NCBI GenBank assembly: GCA_036507655.1 | Contig: DATCIS010000015.1 | Coordinates: 1 to 27,442 of the forward strand | Direction of reading: 5' to 3' | Source of the DNA: 2-01-FULL-49-22 sp036507655 | GTDB lineage: Bacteria; Patescibacteriota; Saccharimonadia; Saccharimonadales; UBA10212 | Length of the DNA: 27,442 nt | In this document: one piece after another, positions 13,357 to 21,853 of the stretch | How positions within the stretch are numbered: position 1 is the stretch's first letter | Layout: each line of letters starts with the position of its first letter | Notes under the pieces: model-generated | The model's database searches: none | What the model was told of the DNA's origin: nothing | What the model saw: only the letters and a program-made list of their open reading frames with translations | Program-made: the position numbers and the translations under genes

Positions 13357-13701
13357 ATGAGTACAGCAACTAAATCAGGGCAAGCGGTAAAAGTTTTGCC
13401 ATGGGGCGAGGAAGTCTACTTAGAAATCCCGCTGCACAAGGAATCAGCCAATAAATTCTACGGACGGCATGGCCGGACCAGCGACGGCAAGGACTTCATC
13501 GAGTTTTCTAAATTCGGTCCTAAGCCGAATACCGAAAACGAGATGTATTCGCAGAAACTGCGGATTTTCAGCCCGGCGCAATGGGTAACTATTAAGCACC
13601 ATGTCGAGGGCGAACTATCGCGCTCGGCCGGATGGGATTTGGAATCTGCGCAGAGAGATTTTGAGACTCAGTTGAAAGAAATAGAAGCAGCCAAAAAGTA
13701 A
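13357..13701 (+). CDS. Hypothetical soluble protein, 114 aa
   Basis: Not recognised. A soluble mixed-charge protein with no signal peptide or membrane segment. The centre is glycine- and aromatic-containing (NKFYGRHGRTSDGKDFIEFS) and the C-terminus is helical (LKEIEAAKK). The ATG has AGGAGA eight bases upstream. It follows the terminator of the six-codon ORF unit by 33 bases, so read-through from that promoter may supply it; I see no strong promoter of its own. A strong hairpin follows its stop. The fold might be a small beta-sheet nucleic-acid-binding domain, but this is a guess. Confidence 0.72.
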   Translation: MSTATKSGQAVKVLPWGEEVYLEIPLHKESANKFYGRHGRTSDGKDFIEFSKFGPKPNTENEMYSQKLRIFSPAQWVTIKHHVEGELSRSAGWDLESAQRDFETQLKEIEAAKK

Positions 13702-13714
13702 ATAAGAAAACTAG

Positions 13715-13748
13715 CCCAGCATCAGCCGTAACCTCGGCTGATGCTGGG
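13715..13748. repeat. 14-bp perfect inverted repeat after the 114-aa gene
   Basis: CCCAGCATCAGCCG, loop TAACCT, CGGCTGATGCTGGG. A very stable hairpin but followed by GGCTTGCG with no U-run, so not a classical terminator. It may protect the 3' end or separate the unit from the next promoter at 13751. Confidence 0.75.
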
Positions 13749-13750
13749 GC

Positions 13751-13779
13751 TTGCGCTGGTGTGACAACGCCCATATAAT
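13751..13779 (+). promoter_or_regulatory. Promoter of the exported 352-aa protein
   Basis: TTGCGC (13751-13756), 17-bp spacer, TATAAT (13774-13779). The -10 ends eight bases before the ATG at 13788; no Shine-Dalgarno. Confidence 0.55.
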
Positions 13780-13787
13780 GCTTATGT

Positions 13788-14846
13788 ATGAATAGGCTTA
13801 TGCCTAAATTGTGGCAGCAGGCCATAAGCGCCGTGCTGGCTATTTTGTTTACGGCTTTGGTGCCGTTATCTACCGCCTCAGCCGATACCAAGCCATATTT
13901 TAGAACGTTGAACGGCGGGCCGTTTGCCGGCGGCTGGTTCAATTCTGGTATAGATTCGTGCTCAACCTCTACTGATTATCAGAGCCCATTCGTTGGTCCA
14001 GGTCCAAACCAATACTACAGAGGCGCCATTATGGGGTGGTCAGATTTGGGGACGCCTCGTGGTACAGGGGCATCATCTAATCTTGACGCTTTTGCCACTG
14101 GGTTAATAGAGGGCAAAGGCAGTCCGGATTTCTACGGCTTTTATACTGGCCTGGCGGGCAATAACCCCTTGAGTTTAGCTAACGTTAACAGCTTTAGCGT
14201 CAGCAATTTCTGGGGCGGTGTGCTTGAAGGAGCAGCTGGCGGCGAACACTGCGTACCGGATTATTATGGAACAAAACAAGTCGGAGTCCCGCCCGCCTGG
14301 ACAGGTAGCTTCGCCGCTGTTAGCCCGACCAACCAGTTTATCTGGAGTGGTGGCAGCCTAAGCGGCACGGTACCAGCAGGTAAAACTGTCATTATATTTG
14401 TCAACGGCAACGTCAATATCACCGGCAACATCACATACGAGCCTCACGACATAACTAATGTGCCGAAGTTTGCTTTGGTGGTTCGGGGTGATATACGCAT
14501 AAGCTCAACCGTTACGCAGCTAGACGGCTGGTACATTGCCCAGCCGACAAGCGGAACTACTCGTGGAGTTATCTGGACTTGCAATAATGGTACTGACACC
14601 ATTCCCGACACCTTTATACGAAGCAATTGCAATGGCAGACTCACCATAAACGGGGCGCTGACTGCTAAACAGGTTAATTTGGCTCGGATTAATGGTAATT
14701 TGGGCAGCAGCTCTGCCGAAGATGTTAATTTCTCAGCCGCTATGGTGTTGGGCGGCCCATTCTTCGAAGCAGCTCCGGGCGGCGGCGGAGGCAGTACTTC
14801 TGCTGGCGCCATCCAAAGCCTCATCAGCCTCCCGCCGGTGTTTTAA
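13788..14846 (+). CDS. Exported surface protein next to the pilus operon, 352 aa
   Basis: Signal peptide at residues ~1-32: basic MNRLMPKLWQQ, hydrophobic AISAVLAILFTALVPL, then a likely signal-peptidase site after STASA. The mature part is Gly/Ser/Asn/Thr-rich and aromatic, with NVNITGNITYEP and GRLTINGALTAKQVNL motifs that look like repeated beta strands of a right-handed beta-helix. Four or more cysteines may form disulfides. A Gly/Ser linker precedes a hydrophobic C-terminal tail ending SLISLPPVF. No sortase motif is seen. It stands alone between two promoters, immediately before pilM. A pilus-associated adhesin or PilX/PilY-like accessory is plausible (inference); the family is not recognised. 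Confidence 0.78.
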   Translation: MNRLMPKLWQQAISAVLAILFTALVPLSTASADTKPYFRTLNGGPFAGGWFNSGIDSCSTSTDYQSPFVGPGPNQYYRGAIMGWSDLGTPRGTGASSNLDAFATGLIEGKGSPDFYGFYTGLAGNNPLSLANVNSFSVSNFWGGVLEGAAGGEHCVPDYYGTKQVGVPPAWTGSFAAVSPTNQFIWSGGSLSGTVPAGKTVIIFVNGNVNITGNITYEPHDITNVPKFALVVRGDIRISSTVTQLDGWYIAQPTSGTTRGVIWTCNNGTDTIPDTFIRSNCNGRLTINGALTAKQVNLARINGNLGSSSAEDVNFSAAMVLGGPFFEAAPGGGGGSTSAGAIQSLISLPPVF

Positions 14847-14906
14847 TGGCCTGGTATTTAGGAAAAAGAGCAGCCAGATAAAAATCTATTCCATTTAGCC
14901 TGCACG

Positions 14907-14933
14907 ATGAGAAAAACCTATGGTTTGTCTCAT
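14907..14933. repeat. Inverted repeat over the pilM promoter
   Basis: Two 12-base arms (14907-14918 and 14922-14933) pair at 11 of 12 positions around a TAT loop. It sits where the -35 of the pilM promoter should be, so it may be an operator; it could instead act as a weak terminator for the 352-aa gene. Confidence 0.6.
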
Positions 14934-14943
14934 AATTCTTATG

Positions 14944-14949
14944 TATAAT
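14944..14949 (+). promoter_or_regulatory. -10 box of the pilM operon
   Basis: TATAAT; the -35 position (TGGTTT at 14921) is poor and overlaps the inverted repeat. The leader would be about 28 nt before ATG 14984, with only a weak AAGAAG as ribosome site. Confidence 0.5.
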
Positions 14950-14983
14950 CAAAAGCAATTGGACAAGAAGTAAGAATATAAAT

Positions 14984-16027
14984 ATGAATATACCGCTTGG
15001 TGGGCAAACGGACTTTTTCGGTCTAGACATCGGTACGTCTGCGCTTAGAGTGGTGCAGCTTAGGGGTTCTGGTGATGTCAAAGTTTTGGAAAATTACGGC
15101 CAGCTGCCACTCGAGGGCACCGCCTCCATGAGCGATGCGCCGTCTGACCGCGCCAGGTTGGCAGAAAAAATCCGCGAGCTTGTCAGCCAAACCGGGCTTT
15201 CAACCAAGAATGTAGCTGTTAACGTGCCCTCACAGCGCGTTTTCACAGCCGTGATAGACATGGATAAGATGAGCGATGACGATTTGGCAAAATCCATCCG
15301 CTACCAGGCCGATTCATTTATCCCTACTCCATTAGCTGAATCCAAAATTGATTGGGCGATTTTAGGCGATTCGCCAAAAGACCCGAAAAAAATTGAAGTG
15401 TTGCTATCGAGCGTGCCAAACTCGTTTGTCGAGACACGGCTTCAGATGATGGAAGCTGCTGGTTTGGCAATTGTGGCTATCGAGCCGGACGGCATGGCAC
15501 TGGCCCGCTCAATAATCCCGGTTGATACGACCGCACCCCAGATGGTATTAGACATAGGTAATATGAATACCGATTTAGTAATCGTGATGAACGGCGCGCC
15601 AAGATTGGTCAGAGCTATACCTACTGGCTCGGCCACCATAGTGCGTTCGGCTATGCAACACCTATCAATAGACCAAAATCAAGCCGAGCAATTTGTTTTT
15701 AAATTCGGTTTAGGCAAGGATAAGCTTGAAGGACGGGTTTATACTGCCATAATTGATAGCATAGAAGGCCTGATGAGTGAGATAGAAAAATCGATCAAGT
15801 TCTTCAATGAACGCTACACCACTATGAGAATTGACCGTATTATTGTTACCGGTGGTGCCAGCACCATGCCCGAGCTACCGCTCTTTATTGCCAACAAGTT
15901 CGGTATCAGCGTCGAGATCGGTAACTCATGGACAAATGTTAGCTTCCCGGCTGATAAGCAGAATGAATTAATGGCTATATCAAGTCACTTCGGCGTGGCC
16001 GCCGGTTTGGCAGAGAGGGGTACATGA
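14984..16027 (+). CDS. pilM: Type IV pilus assembly protein PilM (actin-like ATPase)
   Basis: Cytoplasmic actin-fold protein that binds the N-terminal tail of PilN and links the motor to the membrane platform. Nucleotide motifs: phosphate-1 FFGLDIGTSALRVVQL (~11-26), phosphate-2 QMVLDIGNMNTDLVI (~186-200) and the adenosine motif IIVTGGASTMPEL (~286-298). The segment IRYQADSFIPTPLAESKIDW is typical of PilM. 347 aa is normal. It is the first gene of a seven-gene operon and overlaps pilN by ATGA. Confidence 0.96.
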   Translation: MNIPLGGQTDFFGLDIGTSALRVVQLRGSGDVKVLENYGQLPLEGTASMSDAPSDRARLAEKIRELVSQTGLSTKNVAVNVPSQRVFTAVIDMDKMSDDDLAKSIRYQADSFIPTPLAESKIDWAILGDSPKDPKKIEVLLSSVPNSFVETRLQMMEAAGLAIVAIEPDGMALARSIIPVDTTAPQMVLDIGNMNTDLVIVMNGAPRLVRAIPTGSATIVRSAMQHLSIDQNQAEQFVFKFGLGKDKLEGRVYTAIIDSIEGLMSEIEKSIKFFNERYTTMRIDRIIVTGGASTMPELPLFIANKFGISVEIGNSWTNVSFPADKQNELMAISSHFGVAAGLAERGT

Positions 16028-16722
16028 ACAAAGTAGAGTTTAATTTACTGCCTGATGTAAAGATGGACGTGGTTAAGGCCAGCCGCGCCCGCAATACTGT
16101 AGTTAGTATTGCTTTCTTGGCCAGCGCAGCCAGTTTGGCAATATTGGTCCTACTCCTCTTTACCGTCTATATCGTCCAGAATAAGCAACTTTCAGATGCC
16201 AACAAGGATATTGAAAACGCCAATAACAAATTAAAAAATATCAGCAGCCTGGATAAGATATTGACAGTTCAAAAACAACTTCAGACACTACCCGGCTTGC
16301 ACGAGAATAAACATATCAGCTCAAGGCTTTTTTCTTACTTGCCGCAGGTTACTCCAACCAGCGTCAGCATCGGCAGTTTGAGCGTTGATATGGCTGCCAA
16401 CGTCATACAGATTAGCGGTACAGCTGAGTCCCAACACGCGGTCAATACCTTTATAGATACGCTTAAATTTACCACTTACACTACGGCCGCCGGTAGCTCA
16501 CCTAAGGATGCTTTCCCTACAGTTATTGAAAGCAACTTCACCTTAAGTAGCGCGCAGGTGAGCTATTTGCTAGATGTCCATTTTGACCCGGCACTTTTTA
16601 GTAATAATCAGCTGGCTCCAACTCTCCAAGTACCGACTATAACAACTACACGTTCAGTAATCGATAATCCCAGCAATCAGCTATTCACTGGCCAAACCGG
16701 TAATAAAAAAGAGGAACAGTAG
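16024..16722 (+). CDS. pilN: Type IV pilus assembly protein PilN
   Basis: Bitopic platform protein. The N-terminal FNLLP (residues 6-10) matches the conserved PilN tail that docks into PilM. One membrane helix at ~27-50 (VVSIAFLASAASLAILVLLLFTVYIV would span it), then a coiled coil (~55-85) and an extracytoplasmic ferredoxin-like domain. The C-terminal tail (~195-232) is Thr/Asn-rich and longer than usual. The start overlaps the pilM stop (ATGA) and the stop abuts the pilO start. Sequence similarity in this family is low, so the call rests on motif, topology and position. Confidence 0.88.
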   Translation: MNKVEFNLLPDVKMDVVKASRARNTVVSIAFLASAASLAILVLLLFTVYIVQNKQLSDANKDIENANNKLKNISSLDKILTVQKQLQTLPGLHENKHISSRLFSYLPQVTPTSVSIGSLSVDMAANVIQISGTAESQHAVNTFIDTLKFTTYTTAAGSSPKDAFPTVIESNFTLSSAQVSYLLDVHFDPALFSNNQLAPTLQVPTITTTRSVIDNPSNQLFTGQTGNKKEEQ

Positions 16723-17406
16723 ATGAAAACCCAAGCAGCAATCAGTAAGCGGCTCAAAGTTGATAAATCCGAGTCTAGATTGTTGATGATCGTGGCTGTG
16801 GCAACAATCGTAACCGTCTTTTCTTTGGTCAGTGCCAAAACTCTGCTGGGCCAGGCGGCCTACCACAAACGAGTATTAGATGCCCGGCGCGATGCCTTAA
16901 AGCAGCTTGAAGCCAATATCGAAGCCGCCAACAAACTTGTAAGCCAGTACCAGATTTTCCAAACCGGCAACACTACGAATATTATCGGCGGCAAGAACTC
17001 AACCGATACCAACCTGCAACCACCTGACGGCGATAATGCCCGTTTGGTGCTTGATGCACTGCCTTCCAAATATGATTTTCCGGCACTCATCAGCTCTCTC
17101 GCCAAAATTTTAGACAACAGCGGCTTTCAGAATAAGACCATAGACGGCAAAGACGAATCAGGCAGCGTTAGCAGCGACCCAATAGCCAACCCGAAGGCAA
17201 CAACCATAACCCTAACGGTCAATGGGACCGCCAATTATCAGGCTGTTAAGAATCTGATAAAAGACTTCGAAAGGTCCACCAGGCCTTTTGATATAACTAA
17301 AATGGATATTAAAGGCACAGAGTCCAATATGGCTGTGACGTTGACGCTTAACACTTATTTCCAGCCAGCGCTGACGTTAAACCTTACGACCAAGGAGGTA
17401 AAATGA
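16723..17406 (+). CDS. pilO: Type IV pilus assembly protein PilO-like
   Basis: 227 aa with one membrane helix at ~20-42 (RLLMIVAVATIVTVFSLVSA), a short coiled coil (~52-75, RRDALKQLEANIEAANKL) and an extracytoplasmic domain with the late ferredoxin-like strand pattern (ATTITLTVNGTANYQAVKNL). It starts directly after the pilN stop and overlaps the next gene by ATGA. PilN and PilO form a heterodimer in known systems. Called by topology and gene order more than by identity. Confidence 0.85.
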   Translation: MKTQAAISKRLKVDKSESRLLMIVAVATIVTVFSLVSAKTLLGQAAYHKRVLDARRDALKQLEANIEAANKLVSQYQIFQTGNTTNIIGGKNSTDTNLQPPDGDNARLVLDALPSKYDFPALISSLAKILDNSGFQNKTIDGKDESGSVSSDPIANPKATTITLTVNGTANYQAVKNLIKDFERSTRPFDITKMDIKGTESNMAVTLTLNTYFQPALTLNLTTKEVK

Positions 17407-17654
17407 AGCAAAAAGACATTGCCTTGATAGTATTTTTTGCGGTTATTGCAGCTGCCATTTCGTTTGTGGTCGCTGGCGCTATATTTAAACCGCCGAGCGG
17501 CTCAACCAAAGTTCCGGTAGTTTCGGCCATTGACCCTAACTTCCCGGATGTCAAAAACGATTCAAAATATAGCGCCATCTTTAACAGCCAGGCACTCGAC
17601 CCAACCCAGCCCGTACAGATAGGCAACCAAAATAACACCGTACCCTTTAGATAA
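17403..17654 (+). CDS. Small membrane protein at the pilP position, 83 aa
   Basis: One N-terminal membrane helix (~7-27, IALIVFFAVIAAAISFVVAG), then ~55 extracytoplasmic residues rich in Pro, Ser, Asn and Val, ending NNTVPFR. No lipobox cysteine, unlike PilP of Gram-negative bacteria, and no PilP beta-domain. It has the best Shine-Dalgarno in the operon (AAGGAGG), so it may be made in larger amounts than its neighbours. Its place between pilO and pilB suggests a platform role, perhaps replacing PilP where there is no secretin (inference). Confidence 0.8.
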   Translation: MKQKDIALIVFFAVIAAAISFVVAGAIFKPPSGSTKVPVVSAIDPNFPDVKNDSKYSAIFNSQALDPTQPVQIGNQNNTVPFR

Positions 17655-17660
17655 ACTGGC

Positions 17661-19469
17661 ATGAACCTCATATCGCCGGTTACCCAATCCAAGGTGGAAG
17701 ATGTTTTGATGGCTGACGGCGTGATATCTGAGATTGAGCTGGAAAAATTCCGCCGCGACTCCAAACAGGCCAAGCAGCCAATTGTCAGCTTATTAGTAAA
17801 CAGTGGCCGAATTTCAGATGAGCAGTTAACGAAGGCACTAGCCGAGGTTAATAATCTACCGTACGTTAATTTAAGTAGTGTGCACGTCGAGCCAAAAATA
17901 ATGGCCTTTCTAACGCAAGATGTGGCGGAGCATTATATGGCGGTACCGATTGGCGAAATGCAAAATCGCTTAGTTCTGGCTATGCTAGATGCCGGCAACG
18001 TCCAAGCCGTCGACTTTTTGCGCAATAAAATCGGCCGCGACATCAAAGTTTATGCGGCCAGCGAATCGGGCATTAGGCATGTGCTTGGCCAATATGGCGG
18101 AGTCAGCCTGCAGCACGGTGTAGAGAACATATTAAAGAGCGGTATTGAAGAAGAGACACCAGAGGATGAGAAACCGCCCGAAGCAAAAACTGTGGCCCGG
18201 CCCAACGAAGCTAATGTACAGACCATCGTCCAAGATTCGCCAATAGCTAGGGCGTTATCTGCCATCATGAATTACGCCGGCCGCAATAACGCTTCTGACA
18301 TCCATATAGAACCGACCGAACACGAACTGAAAATTCGTACCAGGATTGACGGTGTTTTAAGGGAGGTAATGCGCTTGCCGAAAAGCGCTGAGCCGCCGCT
18401 AATCAGCCGTATAAAGATTCTTTCTAATCTCAAAATAGACGAACACCGCATACCCCAAGACGGCCAATTTACCATCCAAGTCGACAAACGGCCTATTGAT
18501 TTGAGGGTGGCTATCAGCCCGACTGTATGGGGCGAGCAGGTGATATTGCGCCTGCTGGACAAAGGCGAAACTACCCTAAACGTAGAAAGTTTAGGCTACA
18601 CCGGCCGCTCGCTTAGACTAATTAAAAACGCTTTGAAGCTACCGCATGGCATGATTCTTACTTCCGGGCCCACTGGCTCCGGTAAAACTACCAGCATGTA
18701 TGCCATGATTTCTGAAGTTAAAAACGAAGCCATCAATATAGTTACTCTTGAGGATCCGGTAGAGTACAAAATTGAAGGAGTCAATCAAATTCAAGTCAAC
18801 CCGGCTGTGGGATTAACGTTTGCCACCGGGCTGCGCTCAATCTTACGCCAAGACCCAGATGTCGTGATGGTTGGTGAGATTCGAGATAAAGAAACCGCTA
18901 ATCTGGCCGTGCAGGCGGCATTGACCGGACACTTGGTTTTTAGCACACTGCACACTAACTCGGCCGCCGGGATTCTACCCAGGCTTTTAGACATGAGTAT
19001 AGAACCGTTTTTGATTGCTAGTACAGTACACACCGTTATAGGGCAGCGTTTGGTACGCACGGTCGTTCCAGGCGGCGAGTCGTATCAGAGCAATAAGGCT
19101 GAAACCGCGGCCGTTCATGCCGCACTAGACAAACTGTTACCGAAAACCAAGGATGAGGTAGACAAAGTTGCCACCGATTTGGGCTATTCCAGCTTGCCAC
19201 TGTCGACCCAAAACGCTTATACTTTGGTCAAGGGTAAGCAGACACCTGATAATCCAACCGGGTACAAAGGTCGTATGGGCTTATTTGAGGTATTCGAAGT
19301 GACAGAGCAGATTCAGGACTTAATTCTAAAACACGCCACCAGCTCGGCTATCCAGCAGGCAGCGGCCACTCAGGGCATGGTGAGTATGCGCCAAGACGGA
19401 TACTTGAAAGCCTTGGCCGGCTTAACTACAGTTGATGAGGTAAACCGCGTGGCCAGTGTGGATGCTTGA
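17661..19469 (+). CDS. pilB: Type IV pilus extension ATPase PilB (cysteine-free)
   Basis: GspE/PilB secretion ATPase that powers pilin addition. The N-terminal GSPII_E_N domain covers ~20-150. The ATPase core has ASDIHIEP, Walker A GPTGSGKTTS (~336-345), the Asp box VTLEDPVEY, Walker B RQDPDVVMVGEIRD (~397-410) and the His box LVFSTLHTNSAA. PilB/GspE proteins usually carry a four-cysteine zinc motif between QRLVR and GYKGRMG. Here that loop (residues ~470-530) has no cysteine, and none is found in the whole 602-aa protein. No Shine-Dalgarno; it starts six bases after the previous stop, so coupled translation is likely. Confidence 0.96.
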   Translation: MNLISPVTQSKVEDVLMADGVISEIELEKFRRDSKQAKQPIVSLLVNSGRISDEQLTKALAEVNNLPYVNLSSVHVEPKIMAFLTQDVAEHYMAVPIGEMQNRLVLAMLDAGNVQAVDFLRNKIGRDIKVYAASESGIRHVLGQYGGVSLQHGVENILKSGIEEETPEDEKPPEAKTVARPNEANVQTIVQDSPIARALSAIMNYAGRNNASDIHIEPTEHELKIRTRIDGVLREVMRLPKSAEPPLISRIKILSNLKIDEHRIPQDGQFTIQVDKRPIDLRVAISPTVWGEQVILRLLDKGETTLNVESLGYTGRSLRLIKNALKLPHGMILTSGPTGSGKTTSMYAMISEVKNEAINIVTLEDPVEYKIEGVNQIQVNPAVGLTFATGLRSILRQDPDVVMVGEIRDKETANLAVQAALTGHLVFSTLHTNSAAGILPRLLDMSIEPFLIASTVHTVIGQRLVRTVVPGGESYQSNKAETAAVHAALDKLLPKTKDEVDKVATDLGYSSLPLSTQNAYTLVKGKQTPDNPTGYKGRMGLFEVFEVTEQIQDLILKHATSSAIQQAAATQGMVSMRQDGYLKALAGLTTVDEVNRVASVDA

Positions 19470-19484
19470 AAGAGGGGGTAGGCA

Positions 19485-20552
19485 ATGCAACAGCAATTAA
19501 AAGTTGAAACGCTACTGGAAGAAGTCGTCAAAAGGACGGCTTCGGACTTGCATTTGCAAGTCGGGCTATCGCCGACACTGCGCATTGATGGCCGATTGAC
19601 GCCTATTCAAGGTATCGTGCCAATGGCCGAGGAAGTTGTTGAGAACTTGGTATTCTCGTTGCTCGACGAAGAGCAGAAGCAGATTCTACTACGCGATAAA
19701 GAGTTTGACTTCAGCTTTGCTTTCGGTAATCTGGGCCGTTTCCGCGTCAATGCCTTCCACGAACGCGGCAATCTGGCGGCCGCCATGCGTCTTATTCCCA
19801 ATGAGATTAGGACCGTTGAGCAGCTCGGGCTGCCGAAAATTTTAAATAACTTCACTGCCTACCCAAGAGGTTTGGTCTTAATAACCGGTCCCACCGGTTC
19901 AGGAAAATCAACCACCCTGGCGGCGCTAATTGACATAATCAACAGAAACGAAGCCAAGCATATCGTTACTGTCGAAGACCCCATCGAATACACCCACGCG
20001 TCCAAAAAGTCCCTAATCGCCCAACGCGAGGTCCACTATGATACTTATAGCTTTTCAGCCGCCCTTCGTTCAGCCCTGCGCGAGGACCCGGATGTCGTGC
20101 TCATCGGTGAAATGCGCGACCTAGAAACTATTGCCGCGGCTATTACTATTGCCGAGACCGGGCACTTGGTTTTTGCCACCTTGCACACCAACTCGGCTAG
20201 CCAGACCATTGACCGTATGGTCGATGTGTTTAGTCCCCACCAGCAGCCACAGGTACGCGCTCAATTGGGTAATATATTGATGGCTATCTGTTCACAGCGC
20301 CTGATTCCAGCGCTCGGCAGTGGCCGGGTGGCCGCCGCCGAAATCTTGGTAGCTACGCCGGCAGTGCGCAACATAATCCGTGAAGGCAAGTCGTATCAAT
20401 TGGAAGCCGTCATTCAGACCGGCGCCGAATATGGCATGCAAAGCATGGACCGTGAGCTGGTTAATCTAATACATGGCGGCACTATCAGCTATGATGAAGC
20501 ACGCAATTTTGCCGTCGATCTGGAAGAACTCGACCGTCTGATGAGAGGCTAG
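19485..20552 (+). CDS. pilT: Type IV pilus retraction ATPase PilT
   Basis: 355-aa hexameric ATPase that depolymerises the pilus. N-terminal PAS-like domain with ASDLHLQVGLSPTLRIDG. Walker A GPTGSGKSTTLA (~134-145), Asp box VTVEDPIEYTH, Walker B EDPDVVLIGEMRD and His box LVFATLHTNSAS. The C-terminal AVRNIIRE matches the AIRNLIRE motif required for retraction in PilT, which separates it from PilB. GAGGGGG lies a few bases before the ATG. The presence of both motors implies a dynamic pilus able to pull, fitting twitching, attachment or DNA uptake. Confidence 0.96.
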   Translation: MQQQLKVETLLEEVVKRTASDLHLQVGLSPTLRIDGRLTPIQGIVPMAEEVVENLVFSLLDEEQKQILLRDKEFDFSFAFGNLGRFRVNAFHERGNLAAAMRLIPNEIRTVEQLGLPKILNNFTAYPRGLVLITGPTGSGKSTTLAALIDIINRNEAKHIVTVEDPIEYTHASKKSLIAQREVHYDTYSFSAALRSALREDPDVVLIGEMRDLETIAAAITIAETGHLVFATLHTNSASQTIDRMVDVFSPHQQPQVRAQLGNILMAICSQRLIPALGSGRVAAAEILVATPAVRNIIREGKSYQLEAVIQTGAEYGMQSMDRELVNLIHGGTISYDEARNFAVDLEELDRLMRG

Positions 20553-20555
20553 ATA

Positions 20556-21770
20556 ATGCTGACATACGTTTATACCGCACGCGAATCAGGCAGCGGCAAC
20601 CGCGTGAACGCTGAAATCGAGGCCGAAAACGAACGGACCGCCGCCAAAATATTGATGGAGCGTGGATTAACGCCGCTAGATATCACGCTCAAAGGAGAGA
20701 AAAAGGGCGGCTCAGCTCTACTCAACCGTATCTCCTCGAAGCAAAAAGTTATTTTCTCACGTCAGCTCTCAACTTTAATAAACGCCGGATTACCATTGGT
20801 ACAGAGCCTTGAGCAGGTTCGGTCACAGACTTCTAATAAACCTTTGCAAGCGGTAATAGCCAAGATTGTTACTGACGTCGAAGCCGGTTCTACTTTGTCA
20901 GCTGCCATGGCTCGCCATCCTAAAGCCTTCGACACTGTTTATATAAGCTTGATTGCTGCCGGAGAAACCTCAGGCACGCTTGATAAATCACTGGAACGTT
21001 TAGCCGATCGCCAGGAGAAAGACGCCGAAATCATCTCAAAAGTAAGAATGGCGATGGTATATCCGCTGATTGTCATCTTGGTAATGATAGCGGTGGTAAT
21101 TTTCATGCTGGTCACAGTACTGCCACAGGTCCAGTCCCTTTACGAAAACCTGCCAGGGGCTACATTACCGATTTTCACTCGAATATTACTGGCGGTTTCT
21201 CGGGCTATTAGCCAATTCTGGTGGCTGATCCTAGTTATCTTAGGCGTGTTAACTTTTCTGACTACCAGGTGGGCGCGTACTGGTCCCGGCAAAGAAGTTA
21301 TCGATAGCTTAAAGATGAAGGTCTGGCTAATCGGCCCGCTATTTATGAAACTCTATATGGCCCGATTTGCTCGTACTGCTTCGACGCTGGTAGGCAGCGG
21401 TGTGCCGATGCTCAAGATGCTCAGCACAACCTCCAGCGCGATTAACAATGTACATGTAGAGTCATCAATTGTGGCTGTGGCTGAGAAAGTAAAAGGCGGT
21501 AGAGCCTTATCCGAAGCACTCCAAGGCGACCCTAATTTCTTAAATTTGGTACCCAACATGATTCATATCGGCGAACAATCGGGCAGCTTGCAAGACATGC
21601 TTAGCAAAGTCGCCGATTATTATGAGAAAGAAGTCGATAATCAGATAAAAACCATATCTACCACCATCGAGCCGGTTCTGATGGTATGTATTGGTATAGT
21701 AGCGCTGATTATCGTGGCTGCTATTCTTTTGCCGATTTACAGCCTAGCTGGTAAAAATCTTATCAGGTAA
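20556..21770 (+). CDS. pilC: Type IV pilus platform protein PilC
   Basis: Polytopic core of the assembly platform (GspF/PilC family), 404 aa. Two GspF domains: the first contains FSRQLSTLINAGLPLVQSLE and YISLIAAGETSG, the second MARFARTASTLVGSGVPMLK and MIHIGEQSGSL. Membrane helices at ~168-190 (MVYPLIVILVMIAVVIFMLV), ~220-240 and ~375-398 (PVLMVCIGIVALIIVAAILL). It begins three bases after the pilT stop and ends the operon; a spacer of 83 bp then leads to the major pilin. Confidence 0.96.
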   Translation: MLTYVYTARESGSGNRVNAEIEAENERTAAKILMERGLTPLDITLKGEKKGGSALLNRISSKQKVIFSRQLSTLINAGLPLVQSLEQVRSQTSNKPLQAVIAKIVTDVEAGSTLSAAMARHPKAFDTVYISLIAAGETSGTLDKSLERLADRQEKDAEIISKVRMAMVYPLIVILVMIAVVIFMLVTVLPQVQSLYENLPGATLPIFTRILLAVSRAISQFWWLILVILGVLTFLTTRWARTGPGKEVIDSLKMKVWLIGPLFMKLYMARFARTASTLVGSGVPMLKMLSTTSSAINNVHVESSIVAVAEKVKGGRALSEALQGDPNFLNLVPNMIHIGEQSGSLQDMLSKVADYYEKEVDNQIKTISTTIEPVLMVCIGIVALIIVAAILLPIYSLAGKNLIR

Positions 21771-21853
21771 ATTGCTATTGCTTTTTTGAAAGAGTGTAAT
21801 AATATTGTAAGCATAAGCGTAGTAAATAACACCCGAGGGGGGGCATACAAACC

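Noticed and set aside
14444..14824. 126-codon minus-strand frame inside the 352-aa gene
   Set aside because: The plus-strand gene has a promoter and signal peptide; the reverse frame has no start signal and a low-complexity composition typical of antisense frames.
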